DNA of 64,000 nucleotides, taken from assembly GCA_964411125.1 (NCBI GenBank), contig CAYPJU010000014.1:1-64000 (forward strand), read 5' to 3'. This DNA is from JBFIHF01 sp964411125. Its GTDB lineage: Bacteria; Myxococcota_A; Bradymonadia; Bradymonadales; Bradymonadaceae. The notes under the pieces are model-generated. The model had not been told where the DNA came from. It ran no database searches and was given only the letters and a program-made list of their open reading frames with translations. Positions 42,800 to 51,163 of the stretch are shown piece by piece. Numbering within the stretch: the stretch's first letter is position 1; the number at the start of each line of letters is the position of its first letter. Made by a program: the position numbers and the translations under genes.

Positions 42800-43768
42800 A
42801 TGAGTGAGTTGCCGCGGCTCGTCCTCGTCGTCGGCCCGACGGCGGTCGGGAAGTCAGGGCTCGCGTTGCGGCTCGCCCGCGACCTCAGCGCGGAGCTCTT
42901 GAACGTCGATAGCGTACAACTCTACCGCGGTCTGGACATCGGATCTGCGAAGCCGTCCGGCGACGAGCGCGAAGAGATTCGCCACCACCTGGTCGACGTG
43001 CTCGATCCGGCGGAGGAGAACAACGTCGCAGAATTCGAAGCGATGGCGACGGGAGTGATCCGCGACGCCGCCGACCGTGGAGTTCCGCTAATCGCCGTAG
43101 GGGGTACCAACCTCTACGTACGGGTCCTCGTGCACGGCATCTTCGATGCTCCACCCCCAGATCCCGCGCTCCGGGCAGAGCACCAGCGACGCGCCGACGA
43201 GGCGGGGGTTCCCGCGCTGCACGCGGAGCTTGCGAAGGTGGACCCGGACCTCGCCGCTCGCGTTCATCCCAACGACCTGGTGCGCGTGAGCCGTGGGCTG
43301 GAAGTGTGGGCGTCGACGGGACGCCGTCTCAGCGAACTGCAAGCGGAGCATGCGTTCTCGACGCCGAACGTCGAGGCGATGAAGATCGCGCTGAACCGTC
43401 CCCGCCCGGAGCTGTACGAACGGATCAACGCGAGAGTGGACGCCATGATGCAGCGAGGGCTTCTCCAGGAGTACCGAGAGCTTGCGGCGAAATCTCCGCC
43501 CGATTCAAAGGCGCTGGGAAGCCTCGGATACCGGCACATGGGGATGTTGGAGCGCGGCGAGGTGGACGAAGAGGAGGCCGTGCGGCTGCTGAAACGCGAC
43601 ACCCGACGGTTCGCCAAGCAGCAAATCGGCTGGCTGCGGAGCGAACGCGACGTGCACTGGGCGAGGTCCCCCGTGCCGTACGAAGCGCTGAGGGAAGACG
43701 TCGCCGCTTTCTTCGAGGGTGGCGAACCGCGCTTCGAGTGGGTAGATCCAGACGCGTCGAAGTTGTGA
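42800..43768 (+). CDS. miaA: tRNA dimethylallyltransferase
   Basis: This 322-residue MiaA adds a dimethylallyl group to A37 of tRNAs that read UNN codons. It has the P-loop VVGPTAVGKSGLAL, NVDSVQLYRGLDIGSAKP, HHLVDVLDP, VGGTNLYVRVLV, the HPNDLVRVSRGLEVW stretch and the C-terminal LKRDTRRFAKQQIGWLR. It is near mutL, a linkage common in bacteria (mutL-miaA). hisC follows after about 20 bp, so the two are probably cotranscribed. Confidence 0.95.
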   Translation: MSELPRLVLVVGPTAVGKSGLALRLARDLSAELLNVDSVQLYRGLDIGSAKPSGDEREEIRHHLVDVLDPAEENNVAEFEAMATGVIRDAADRGVPLIAVGGTNLYVRVLVHGIFDAPPPDPALRAEHQRRADEAGVPALHAELAKVDPDLAARVHPNDLVRVSRGLEVWASTGRRLSELQAEHAFSTPNVEAMKIALNRPRPELYERINARVDAMMQRGLLQEYRELAAKSPPDSKALGSLGYRHMGMLERGEVDEEEAVRLLKRDTRRFAKQQIGWLRSERDVHWARSPVPYEALREDVAAFFEGGEPRFEWVDPDASKL

Positions 43769-43788
43769 TCCTCCAGGAGGACCGAGAG

Positions 43789-44880
43789 ATGTCCAGGCCC
43801 CTCGTCACCGAGAACATCGAAACCCTGAAGCCATACAAAGCGGGCAAGCCGATCGAGGAGCTCGAACGAGAGCTCGGGATCAGCGGATCGATCAAGCTGG
43901 CGTCGAACGAGAACCCGCTCGGGCCGAGCCCGGCCGCGGTGGAAGCGATCGTCTCAGCAGCGTCGGGGGTCAATTTCTACCCTGATGCCGGGACCTTCCG
44001 ACTGCGTCACGCGATCGCCGACCACGTCTCGATCGACCCCGACGAAATCATCGTCGGCAACGGGTCGAACGAGGTGCTCACCATTGCGGTGCGGACGTTC
44101 TGCGAACCGGGGAGCAACGCGGTCGTCTCGGACTACGGCTTCATCGCGTATCGTCTGATCCTTCAAGCGGCCGGGATCGAGACCCGCAGCATCCCGACGG
44201 ACGACCGATTCGCCCAGGACCTCGACGCGATGGTCGCTGCCTGCGACGACGCGACGAGCATGCTCTTCCTCGCGAACCCGAACAATCCCACCGGCACTCA
44301 TGTCGGTGCCGAAGAGCTCCGCGCCTTTCTGACCGCTGTGCCGGAACACGTCGTGGTCGTTCTCGACGAAGCGTACGTGGAGTACGCCCGCGACACGGAT
44401 TACGCCTCGGCGCTCGCGATGCGGGACGCTCGCGAGAACCTCCTCGTCTGCCGAACGTTCAGCAAGATCTATGGCCTGGCGGGCCTGAGGGTAGGGTTCG
44501 GGGTTGCGCCGCAGGAGCTGATCGACTTCATGAATCGGGTGCGTGAGCCCTTCAACTCGAGCCTCGTGGCTCAGGCTGCAGCGATCGCAGCGCTCGGGGA
44601 TCGGGAGCACGTGCGGCGTTCGGTCGAACAGAACGAGGCGGGACGCGAAGTGCTGGAAGCGGGACTTCGCGCGTTGGGATGGGATTTCGTCCCGTCGCAG
44701 ACCAACTTTCTGCTCGTCCGCACCCCACGGCCCGGAGGGCAGATCTACGACGCACTGCTTCGGGAAGGGGTCATCGTCCGGCCCGTGGCAGGCTACGGCC
44801 TACCCGATTGGATCCGGGTCTCGATCGGCACGACCGAGCAGACGGAACGGTTCATCGCGGCCGCGAATCGCATCGCATGA
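43789..44880 (+). CDS. hisC: histidinol-phosphate aminotransferase
   Basis: This 363-residue class I/II PLP aminotransferase carries out the histidinol-phosphate transamination step of histidine synthesis. It has IKLASNENPLGPSP, NFYPDAGTFRLRHAIADH, VGNGSNEVLTIAVR, FLANPNNPTG, VVVLDEAYVEYA, the cofactor Lys226 in CRTFSKIYGLAGLRVG, and VIVRPVAGYGLPDWIRVSIGT. AGGAGG precedes the ATG by 8 bp. Other his genes are not in the window, so a role with a related substrate such as arogenate or imidazole acetol cannot be excluded. Confidence 0.9.
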   Translation: MSRPLVTENIETLKPYKAGKPIEELERELGISGSIKLASNENPLGPSPAAVEAIVSAASGVNFYPDAGTFRLRHAIADHVSIDPDEIIVGNGSNEVLTIAVRTFCEPGSNAVVSDYGFIAYRLILQAAGIETRSIPTDDRFAQDLDAMVAACDDATSMLFLANPNNPTGTHVGAEELRAFLTAVPEHVVVVLDEAYVEYARDTDYASALAMRDARENLLVCRTFSKIYGLAGLRVGFGVAPQELIDFMNRVREPFNSSLVAQAAAIAALGDREHVRRSVEQNEAGREVLEAGLRALGWDFVPSQTNFLLVRTPRPGGQIYDALLREGVIVRPVAGYGLPDWIRVSIGTTEQTERFIAAANRIA

Positions 44881-44937
44881 CGGTTGGGTGCAAAGGCGCG
44901 AAGTGCTAGTACGCGCTCGTACTTGGTTGGAGAGTTC

Positions 44938-45591
44938 ATGATCATCGCAATCGACGGTCCCGCTGGAGCGGGCAAATCGACCATCGCCTTCGAGGTGGCA
45001 CGGCGGCTCGGGTTCCAGCTCGTGGACACGGGTGCGATCTACCGCACCGTCGCACACCGCGCCCGCACCGCGGGGCTCGACCTCGATGACGAACTCGCCG
45101 TCGCCGAGCTGGCGGGTGATCTGGACTTCCAGTTTCGGATCGAGGACGGCGAGAACGTCGTCTACTGCGACGGAGAGCGTGTGGGCGACGAGATCCGCAC
45201 GACCGAGAACAGCATGGCGGCGTCCGTGGTGTCCGCACACCCGGCGGTCCGTGAGGCGCTGCTGGAGCTTCAGCGCTCTCTCGGAAAGTCGCGACCTTCG
45301 GTGCTCGAGGGCCGCGACATCGGGACCGTCGTGTTTCCCGACGCGGACCTCAAGGTCTTCCTCACCGCCTCCCCTGAGATTCGCGCGCAGCGGAGGGTCG
45401 ATCAGATGGCGGAGCGCGGCGTCGAAGAGGACTACGACGCGATCCTGCTGGAGATCCGCGAACGCGACGAGCGCGACTCGAGCCGACCGATCGCTCCGCT
45501 CCGCCCCGCCGAAGATGCGCGCCAGATCGACTCGACCGCGCACACGATCGAAGAGGTCATCGAGAAGATTCTCGCGCTCGTCGATCGCTGA
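44938..45591 (+). CDS. cmk: cytidylate kinase
   Basis: This 217-residue kinase phosphorylates CMP and dCMP. It has the P-loop IDGPAGAGKSTIAFEVAR, VDTGAIYRTVA, a CMP-binding insert with VVSAHPAVREALLELQR, VLEGRDIGTVVFPDADLKVFLTA, and DERDSSRPIAPLRPAEDA. In many bacteria cmk lies upstream of rpsA; here rpsA is about 2.7 kb away on the other strand, separated by three genes. Confidence 0.94.
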   Translation: MIIAIDGPAGAGKSTIAFEVARRLGFQLVDTGAIYRTVAHRARTAGLDLDDELAVAELAGDLDFQFRIEDGENVVYCDGERVGDEIRTTENSMAASVVSAHPAVREALLELQRSLGKSRPSVLEGRDIGTVVFPDADLKVFLTASPEIRAQRRVDQMAERGVEEDYDAILLEIRERDERDSSRPIAPLRPAEDARQIDSTAHTIEEVIEKILALVDR

Positions 45592-45600
45592 GCGACCGCC

Positions 45601-45771
45601 TCACTCGGCTGCCTTACCCTTCTTCAGCTCGGCCGCTTTTTTCTCCGCCGCCTCCCGGGCCATCGGCCCGGCGACGAGCTCGTAGATCCCGAGGGTGACC
45701 TGCTCGCCATCGAGGACGACGACGTCGGTGGGGTCGTTCAGGTTGCGGTAGACGTAGTACTTGTTGGCCAT
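45601..45771 (-). CDS. small 56-residue protein, function unknown
   Basis: The ATG at 45771 has AGGGAG 5 bp upstream. The protein begins MANKYYVYRNLNDPTDVVVL and ends in a Lys/Ala/Glu helix (AAEKKAAELKKGKAAE). It ends 9 bp from the converging cmk stop and is about 100 bp downstream of an ArsA-like ATPase gene on the same strand, so it may be the last gene of that transcript. It looks like a small cytoplasmic protein with a short beta-sheet and one charged helix. No family recognised. Confidence 0.6.
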   Translation of the reverse strand: MANKYYVYRNLNDPTDVVVLDGEQVTLGIYELVAGPMAREAAEKKAAELKKGKAAE

Positions 45772-45871
45772 CGGTTCTCCCTTGGTGGTGAGTGGGGGAA
45801 CGTCGGCGCGAGGCACCTGCATTCCAGCAGCGGTGTTCGACCCGAACGACAGCTCTGGGGCTCGCGCCCCG

Positions 45872-47038
45872 CTAGATGGGGGCGGAGGGGGTGAGGAAAT
45901 GGCCGAGACGTCGCAGTTGGGTGACGTCGTGCACGTCCTCACCGAAGAGCGGGATCGTACGAAGCAGGCGCGGGTCGACCTTCTTCGCGAAGCCAGCAAT
46001 CAGGTCTCTGTTGTGCGCCGCGATCGCTGACAGGCGGCGGTATTGCTCGTCGAGTTGCACCGCGAGCGTCTCAGCCTCGCCAGAATCGACGCCCTCCCCT
46101 TCCAGCGCCGCACGCAATGCGTCCTGGTCGACGGCGTCGAGATCCTCGACGGAGAAATTCGGGATCACCCGGTTCAGGATGAAGGCCCCCGCCTTCTGGT
46201 CGAGCTCGGAGAGCTTTTCGTGAAAGAAAATCGCTTCCTTGATGCGCCGGGCGTCCGCGCTCGTCACGACCATGAAGTGGGTGGCGGGATCGCGGAGGAT
46301 GAAGTCGATCATCTCGCCCCGCGACCGCAGCGCCTCTTGCAGGAACTGCAGCGTATCGAAGAACTCGACGAGGTCGTCGATGAACGCTTGTCCGAAGATC
46401 TTGCCCATCAGCCCCATCACCACCGACCCGGCGGGATTGACGATGCGTCCGAAGAAACCTCCCGACTGCTTGCTGGGGAGAAACCACTTGATGATTCGGT
46501 CGTCGAAAAACTGTCGGGCCCGGCTGGGGGTTTCGAGAAACTCGAGCGCGTTCTTGGTGGGGGGCGTATCGAGCACGACGAGGTCGAAGTATCCTCCGGT
46601 GTAGAGATCGTGGAGCTTGTCGAGCGCCATGTACTCCTGCATTCCGGCGAGCGCGGACGAAAGGAGTTTGTAGATGTTGTTCTGGTGGGATCGCTCCAGG
46701 GCGCCTTTGTCGGGTGCATAACGGCTGACGAGGTCGTCGAGCGTCTGCTGCTGATCGAGCATCATCGCCCAGAGTTCTCCGCCTTCGGGGATCTCGACGT
46801 CGGGAACCCGGCTGGCGAGCTCGATCCGTTGCGGTTCGTTGGTGAGCTCGTCGAGCCCGAGGCTGTTCGCCAGACGTCGCGCAGGGTCGATCGTCAGGAC
46901 GATCGCCTTTCGTCCGGCGAGGGCTCCTCGCAGGCCGAGCGCAGCCGAGGTGGTCGTCTTGCCGACCCCTCCGGGGCCAGCGCAGACGATGAGGCGCCCC
47001 TCTTGGACGATTTTCAGGATGTGGTCGTTCGAACTCAC
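45872..47038 (-). CDS. ArsA/Get3-like ATPase (second of a pair)
   Basis: This 388-residue P-loop ATPase of the SIMIBI class has the deviant Walker A CAGPGGVGKTTTSAALG, the switch region LTIDPARRLANSLGLDEL, a Walker B-like FDLVVLDTPPTKNALEFLE, and a large helical insert (about 120-250). GTG 47038 begins near the P-loop as in family members; GTG 47149 and ATG 47083 are in-frame alternatives without clear ribosome sites. No arsenic genes are nearby, so arsenite pumping is unlikely. Pairs like this may work as a heterodimer. Confidence 0.85.
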   Translation of the reverse strand: MSSNDHILKIVQEGRLIVCAGPGGVGKTTTSAALGLRGALAGRKAIVLTIDPARRLANSLGLDELTNEPQRIELASRVPDVEIPEGGELWAMMLDQQQTLDDLVSRYAPDKGALERSHQNNIYKLLSSALAGMQEYMALDKLHDLYTGGYFDLVVLDTPPTKNALEFLETPSRARQFFDDRIIKWFLPSKQSGGFFGRIVNPAGSVVMGLMGKIFGQAFIDDLVEFFDTLQFLQEALRSRGEMIDFILRDPATHFMVVTSADARRIKEAIFFHEKLSELDQKAGAFILNRVIPNFSVEDLDAVDQDALRAALEGEGVDSGEAETLAVQLDEQYRRLSAIAAHNRDLIAGFAKKVDPRLLRTIPLFGEDVHDVTQLRRLGHFLTPSAPI

Positions 47039-47156
47039 AGGTCGGCTAACGTAACCCCCGCGTGCCCGAGGAACAACGTTCATCGGACGAATCAGTTCGT
47101 TCGGTTCCCGCAACGGAGAGAAGAGCCGTGGCGGTCTCCTCCGGGCCACCGTGAGT

Positions 47157-48149
47157 TCAGGAGGCGAGGTTGGCTTCGTCGTCGTCGTCGCCGTGGAGCA
47201 GCACGCGGGTCATCCTCTGGAGCAGGCGGCGGGCGTCGATTTCGTAGAAGACCGGCACCTCGACGATCTCGACGTCCAGCTTGTCGGCGAGCACACCCAG
47301 GTAGTGGCGATCCCGTTCGGTCCAGTCGAGCGCCAGCGCGCTGCCGGCGATGAGGCGGCCGAGCCCGTCCATGTCGTCTTCGGCGAGGGCTTCGGCTGGC
47401 TCCGTCTCGCCGTGGACGCGGCGCCGGACGGCGCCGAAAGCGGCCCGCTGAGTAGGCTCGATCGGGCTGTCATGCACCATGTTTGCAATCACGAGGTCGA
47501 GCCCGCGGCCGAGCGTGTCTCGTATCGCTCCGGCCAGCTCCACCGTCTCGTTGACCGGCATCTCTTCGGGAAGACACACGGCGACGATCGCGGTCTCCTT
47601 CTGTTTCTGGATCTGCTGGTGGATCTCGACGGCGCGTTTGGCGATCGGGCCGCGCCCCCGCATCATGTCGTGCAGAGTCTTGGGAACGTTGAGGAAGGTC
47701 ACCGCATGCCCCGAGGCCGGCAGATCGACGATGACGTGGTCGTAGCCGCTCGTCTCCATCTCGTCGACGTAGAGTTGAATCTGGTCGAGCAGCACGAACT
47801 CGCTGACGGCCGGGGCGCTCTTGAAGAACGCTTCGGTGACGCGGTTCTGGGTGATGGCGCGGACGATGCGTTCGCTCGGCAGAAACCGCGTGAGGGTCGA
47901 GACGAGACACTCCGCCGCGCTCAGGTTCACGACGTCGAGGCGCTCGCTCACGCGGTGCGGTGTCGTCGATGGCGGGGCGGTGACGCCGAGCATTTCGGTC
48001 ATCGCCGAGAAGGTGTCGGTCTCGACGACGAGGGTGCGTCGCCCCTGCTCTGCGAACGCAGACGCGAGAGCGGCCGAAGCCGTGCTTTTGCCCACCCCGC
48101 CCTTTCCGGTGACGAAGACGAGGCGCTTTTTCAGGAGACGGTCCCACAT
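47157..48149 (-). CDS. ArsA/Get3-like ATPase (first of a pair)
   Basis: This 330-residue ATPase has the deviant Walker A VTGKGGVGKSTASAALA, VVETDTFSAMTEMLG in the switch I position, and YDHVIVDLPASGHAVTFL in the Walker B/switch II region. Its Asp-Leu-Pro-Ala-Ser-Gly-His switch differs from the Asp-Thr-Pro-Pro-Thr of its neighbour, so the two are not recent duplicates. The ATG 48149 follows four in-frame codons after a possible GTG at 48164. It is upstream of the second ATPase on the same strand, and probably in the same transcript. Confidence 0.85.
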   Translation of the reverse strand: MWDRLLKKRLVFVTGKGGVGKSTASAALASAFAEQGRRTLVVETDTFSAMTEMLGVTAPPSTTPHRVSERLDVVNLSAAECLVSTLTRFLPSERIVRAITQNRVTEAFFKSAPAVSEFVLLDQIQLYVDEMETSGYDHVIVDLPASGHAVTFLNVPKTLHDMMRGRGPIAKRAVEIHQQIQKQKETAIVAVCLPEEMPVNETVELAGAIRDTLGRGLDLVIANMVHDSPIEPTQRAAFGAVRRRVHGETEPAEALAEDDMDGLGRLIAGSALALDWTERDRHYLGVLADKLDVEIVEVPVFYEIDARRLLQRMTRVLLHGDDDDEANLAS

Positions 48150-48239
48150 CGGGTCTACTCGCACTGATTACCCGCACGCGGCGGCTCTTCTGGCTATCGG
48201 TCGACGGCGTATTCGTCAATCCGCGCCGTCGCGGGGGGC

Positions 48240-48270
48240 AAAAAAAAGCCCGCCTCGGGGGCGGGCTTTT
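48240..48270 (-). terminator. Rho-independent terminator of rpsA
   Basis: Read on the minus strand: AAAAGCCCGCC, a 5-nt loop, GGCGGGCTTTT, then more T (eight A at 48240-48247 on the plus strand). It is 17 bp beyond the rpsA stop and separates rpsA from the ArsA pair. Confidence 0.92.
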
Positions 48271-48286
48271 CGAGAGTCGGAGAAGA

Positions 48287-50011
48287 TCACTCTTCTTCGG
48301 ATCCCGCTTCGCTGGCGAGGTCGCCGAGCTTGCCCTTGAGGAGGTCACCGAGCTGTGCGGTGGCTGCTCCCTCGTCGGTGTACTCGCGCAGATCTCCGCG
48401 CTCGGAGCGTCGGACGAACGACTTGATCGACAGGGCGATCTTGCGCTCTTTGGCGTCGACGCTGATGACCTCGGCCTTGTGCTCCTCGCCGACCTTGACG
48501 ACCTGCGAGGGGTCCTCGATGCGCTCGTTCGAGAGCTCCGAGATGTGAATGAGGCCTTCGACGCCCTCCTCGATTTCGGCGAATGCACCGAAGTCGGTGA
48601 GCTTCGTGATGACCACGTCCACCACCTTGCCCGGCGGATAGCGCTGGGGAATCGTCTCCCACGGATCCGGCTCGAGCTGCTTGATACCGAGCGAGAAGCG
48701 CTCGTTCTCGACGTCGATGTTGAGGACCACCGCCTCGACCTCGTCTCCCTTCTGGAAGATCTCGGACGGGTGCTTGATCTTCTGCGTCCACGAGATGTCG
48801 GAGATGTGGACGAGTCCGTCGATCCCGTCTTCGATGCCGATGAAGATACCGAAGTCGGTGATGTTGCGGATCTTGCCGAGGATTCGCGTACCGACGGGGT
48901 AGCGCTCTTCCAGCAGCGTCCAGGGGTTCGGGTCGATCTGCTTCATGCCGAGCGAGACTTTCTTCTGCTCGGTGTCGATGCTGAGGACCACGACTTCGAT
49001 GACCTCGTTCTCGTCGACGACCTTGGACGGGTGCTTGATGCGCTTCGTCCAGGACATCTCGGAGATGTGGATGAGGCCTTCGATCCCTTCCTCGAGCTCG
49101 ACGAACGCACCGTAGTCGATGAGGCTGACCACTTTGCCGAGGACCTGAACGCCTTCGGGGTAGCGGTCTTCCGCGCCTTCCCACGGATCCGGGGAGAGCT
49201 GTTTGTAGCCGAGGCTGACGCGCTCCGTCTCCGGGTTGAACTTGAGGACCTTGACCTGAATCTCGTCACCGACGTCGAAGAGCTCGGACGGGTGCGAGAC
49301 GCGGCCCCAGCTCATGTCGGTGATGTGCAGGAGGCCGTCGATGCCGCCGAGGTCGACGAACGCACCGTAGTCGGTGATGTTCTTGACGATACCCTCGATG
49401 ACCGCGCCTTCCTTGAGCTTCTCGAGGGTCTTGCCCTTGAGGTGCTCGCGCTCTTTCTCGAGCAGCGCACGCCGGCTGAGGACGATGTTGCCGCGCGAGA
49501 TGTTGCACTTGATGATCTTGAACGCGAACTCTTCGCCGATGTAGCGGTCGAGGTTTCGGGTCGGGCGAAGCTCCACCTGGCTGCCGGGGAGGAATGCTTT
49601 GACCCCGATGTCGACCTGGAGGCCACCTTTGACGCGGTTCGTAATCACGCCGCGGACGAGCTCGTCGGCATCGTACTTTTTCTCGATCTCTTCCCACACG
49701 CGCATGCGGTCTGCTTTCTCTTTGGAGAGAATGCATCGCCCGGTGTCGTCTTCGCGGGTCTCGACGAGCACGTCGACCGAGTCGCCTTCGTTGACGAGCA
49801 GCTTGCCCGAGTGGTCTTTGAACTCGTCGATCGAGACACGGCCTTCGGATTTGAAGCCGATGTCGATCAAGACGTAGTCGTCCCGGATTTCGAGGACGCG
49901 ACCGCTCGTGATTTCGTTCTCGCGGATCTGCGGTGTTTCGCCACCGTCGACCTCCGCGAGCATCGCCGCGAAGTCGTCTGTGGTGGGGAAGTTCGTGGTT
50001 TGGGTTGCCAT
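48287..50011 (-). CDS. rpsA: 30S ribosomal protein S1
   Basis: This 574-residue protein has six S1 (OB-fold) repeats. It binds mRNA and the 30S subunit to start translation. The first two repeats are divergent (GRVLEIRDDYVLIDIGFKSEG; RGVITNRVKGGLQVDIGVKAFLPGS). The last four share the G.V..I.DYGAFV pattern, for example VKNITDYGAFVDLGGIDGL and TKLTDFGAFAEIEEGVEGL. ATG 50011 gives a normal N-terminus (MATQTTNF); an upstream ATG at 50032 is less likely. It is transcribed alone, with a strong terminator. Confidence 0.96.
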   Translation of the reverse strand: MATQTTNFPTTDDFAAMLAEVDGGETPQIRENEITSGRVLEIRDDYVLIDIGFKSEGRVSIDEFKDHSGKLLVNEGDSVDVLVETREDDTGRCILSKEKADRMRVWEEIEKKYDADELVRGVITNRVKGGLQVDIGVKAFLPGSQVELRPTRNLDRYIGEEFAFKIIKCNISRGNIVLSRRALLEKEREHLKGKTLEKLKEGAVIEGIVKNITDYGAFVDLGGIDGLLHITDMSWGRVSHPSELFDVGDEIQVKVLKFNPETERVSLGYKQLSPDPWEGAEDRYPEGVQVLGKVVSLIDYGAFVELEEGIEGLIHISEMSWTKRIKHPSKVVDENEVIEVVVLSIDTEQKKVSLGMKQIDPNPWTLLEERYPVGTRILGKIRNITDFGIFIGIEDGIDGLVHISDISWTQKIKHPSEIFQKGDEVEAVVLNIDVENERFSLGIKQLEPDPWETIPQRYPPGKVVDVVITKLTDFGAFAEIEEGVEGLIHISELSNERIEDPSQVVKVGEEHKAEVISVDAKERKIALSIKSFVRRSERGDLREYTDEGAATAQLGDLLKGKLGDLASEAGSEEE

Positions 50012-50348
50012 GTACGACCTTGTGTACTGCAAAGTGCTGAGGGTTACCGCCGCATCGTCACCTCGACGATCGCGTCCAAACGGATACCGTTCGCTGTGGA
50101 GAGCCGCGAAAAACCGCCGCGTGGCGGGTACTTGCGCGCCGCTCGAGAATTCGCCCGCAGAATCAACAACTTACAACATGAACGCATTTTCGCCTGCGAA
50201 GCGAGCGCGCAGACTAGCCGCCCCACCCCTCGGTGTCAATCGAACCCCCGAGCCGGTCGCGGACCGAACGAATGGCAAGAAGAAGTCTAACGGTCGTCGC
50301 CGACGGGATTCACTAGGGTGGATCTCACGACACGAGGAGGAGAGAGCG
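50012..50348. other. 337-bp gap between divergent rpsA and membrane-protein genes
   Basis: No gene is seen here. The rpsA leader (minus strand) contains a short GC hairpin followed by T (50109-50127). On the plus strand, GAGGAGGAGAGAG at about 50334-50346 is the ribosome-binding region of the gene at 50349. No clear promoter could be fixed by eye on either strand. Confidence 0.6.
50109..50127 (-). terminator. hairpin plus T-run in the rpsA leader (possible attenuator)
   Basis: On the minus strand, CCGCC-ACGC-GGCGG is followed by five T, about 100 nt before the rpsA start. No minus-strand gene lies upstream, so if transcription starts before it this could be an attenuator in the rpsA leader. 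The 5-bp stem is short. Confidence 0.35.
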
Positions 50349-51089
50349 ATGGGCGAGTTTCTGACTTTCAAGAGTGGCAGCGTCGAGCGGTCGCGCGCAA
50401 TGCGGATCGAAGAGGACGGACGAGGCGAGATCGTATGGATGGGCGAGCACGGCGTGCCGATGGCCTCGCGTGAGTTTCGCCTCGACCCGGAGTACGCCTG
50501 CTTCTTGATCGCGCGGGCGCAACTGCTGGTAGACGAGGTACCGGAAGCGGCGCGTGGAGACGTCACAGTAGGGTATGGAAACGGGGTCTGGGAGCCGACG
50601 CTCCGACAGCTCCAGAGCGGTTCGGCCTCGGCGGGACGCGAAACGGTGGCCGAGCTGCGTGAGGTGGCAGATCGCCACGACCCCAGAGGAGAAGTCGGGA
50701 TGGTGGCCCGGCAATCCGAGGCGGGCGAGCGGGCGGCGGGACCCGATGCCAGCGCAATCGCCCTGTGGGCGGCTCTCTTCTTCGGCGTCCACGCTGGGGC
50801 AATCGTGGTCGCCGCGCTCGTCGGCGCCATTTTGATCGCGGTGAGCCCGCTCGCCGGTGCGATCGTCCTCTTCGGAGGGCTCTTCGTCGGATCGGTTGGG
50901 GCGTACTTCGGCGTGGGGCATGCCTATGGGGCACGCTATTCCACGGGCCATGGTGTGGCGCTGCCGGCGGTCCTCTCGATCTTCGTCCCGGCTCTGTTGA
51001 TCGCCGCGTTCGGTGGCGGGTTCGCGATGGGTGGAACGGTGCTCCTGCCCGCCGCGGCTTGGGCGGGCGCACGCTTCGCCTGCAAGTAG
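50349..51089 (+). CDS. membrane protein with N-terminal cytoplasmic domain, function unknown
   Basis: This 246-residue protein has a soluble N-terminal part (about 1-135; SRAMRIEEDGRGEIVWMGEHG) and then three to four hydrophobic segments (ALWAALFFGVHAGAIVVAALVG, AGAIVLFGGLFVGSVGAYFGVG, ALPAVLSIFVPALLIAAFGGG, and a short last one). A strong GGAGGAGAG ribosome site supports ATG 50349 over longer upstream frames. No family recognised. The SDR gene follows after about 75 bp on the same strand. Confidence 0.72.
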   Translation: MGEFLTFKSGSVERSRAMRIEEDGRGEIVWMGEHGVPMASREFRLDPEYACFLIARAQLLVDEVPEAARGDVTVGYGNGVWEPTLRQLQSGSASAGRETVAELREVADRHDPRGEVGMVARQSEAGERAAGPDASAIALWAALFFGVHAGAIVVAALVGAILIAVSPLAGAIVLFGGLFVGSVGAYFGVGHAYGARYSTGHGVALPAVLSIFVPALLIAAFGGGFAMGGTVLLPAAAWAGARFACK

Positions 51090-51163
51090 TTCCTTCCAAC
51101 TCTTTTTTCCGAAACCACCTCTCCTCTACTCCGTCTAAGGAACGACCATCGAGAGGAGAGGTT

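Noticed and set aside
45872..48149. arsenite efflux system
   Set aside because: No arsB, arsC, arsD or arsR is present; the ATPases occur as a pair beside rpsA.
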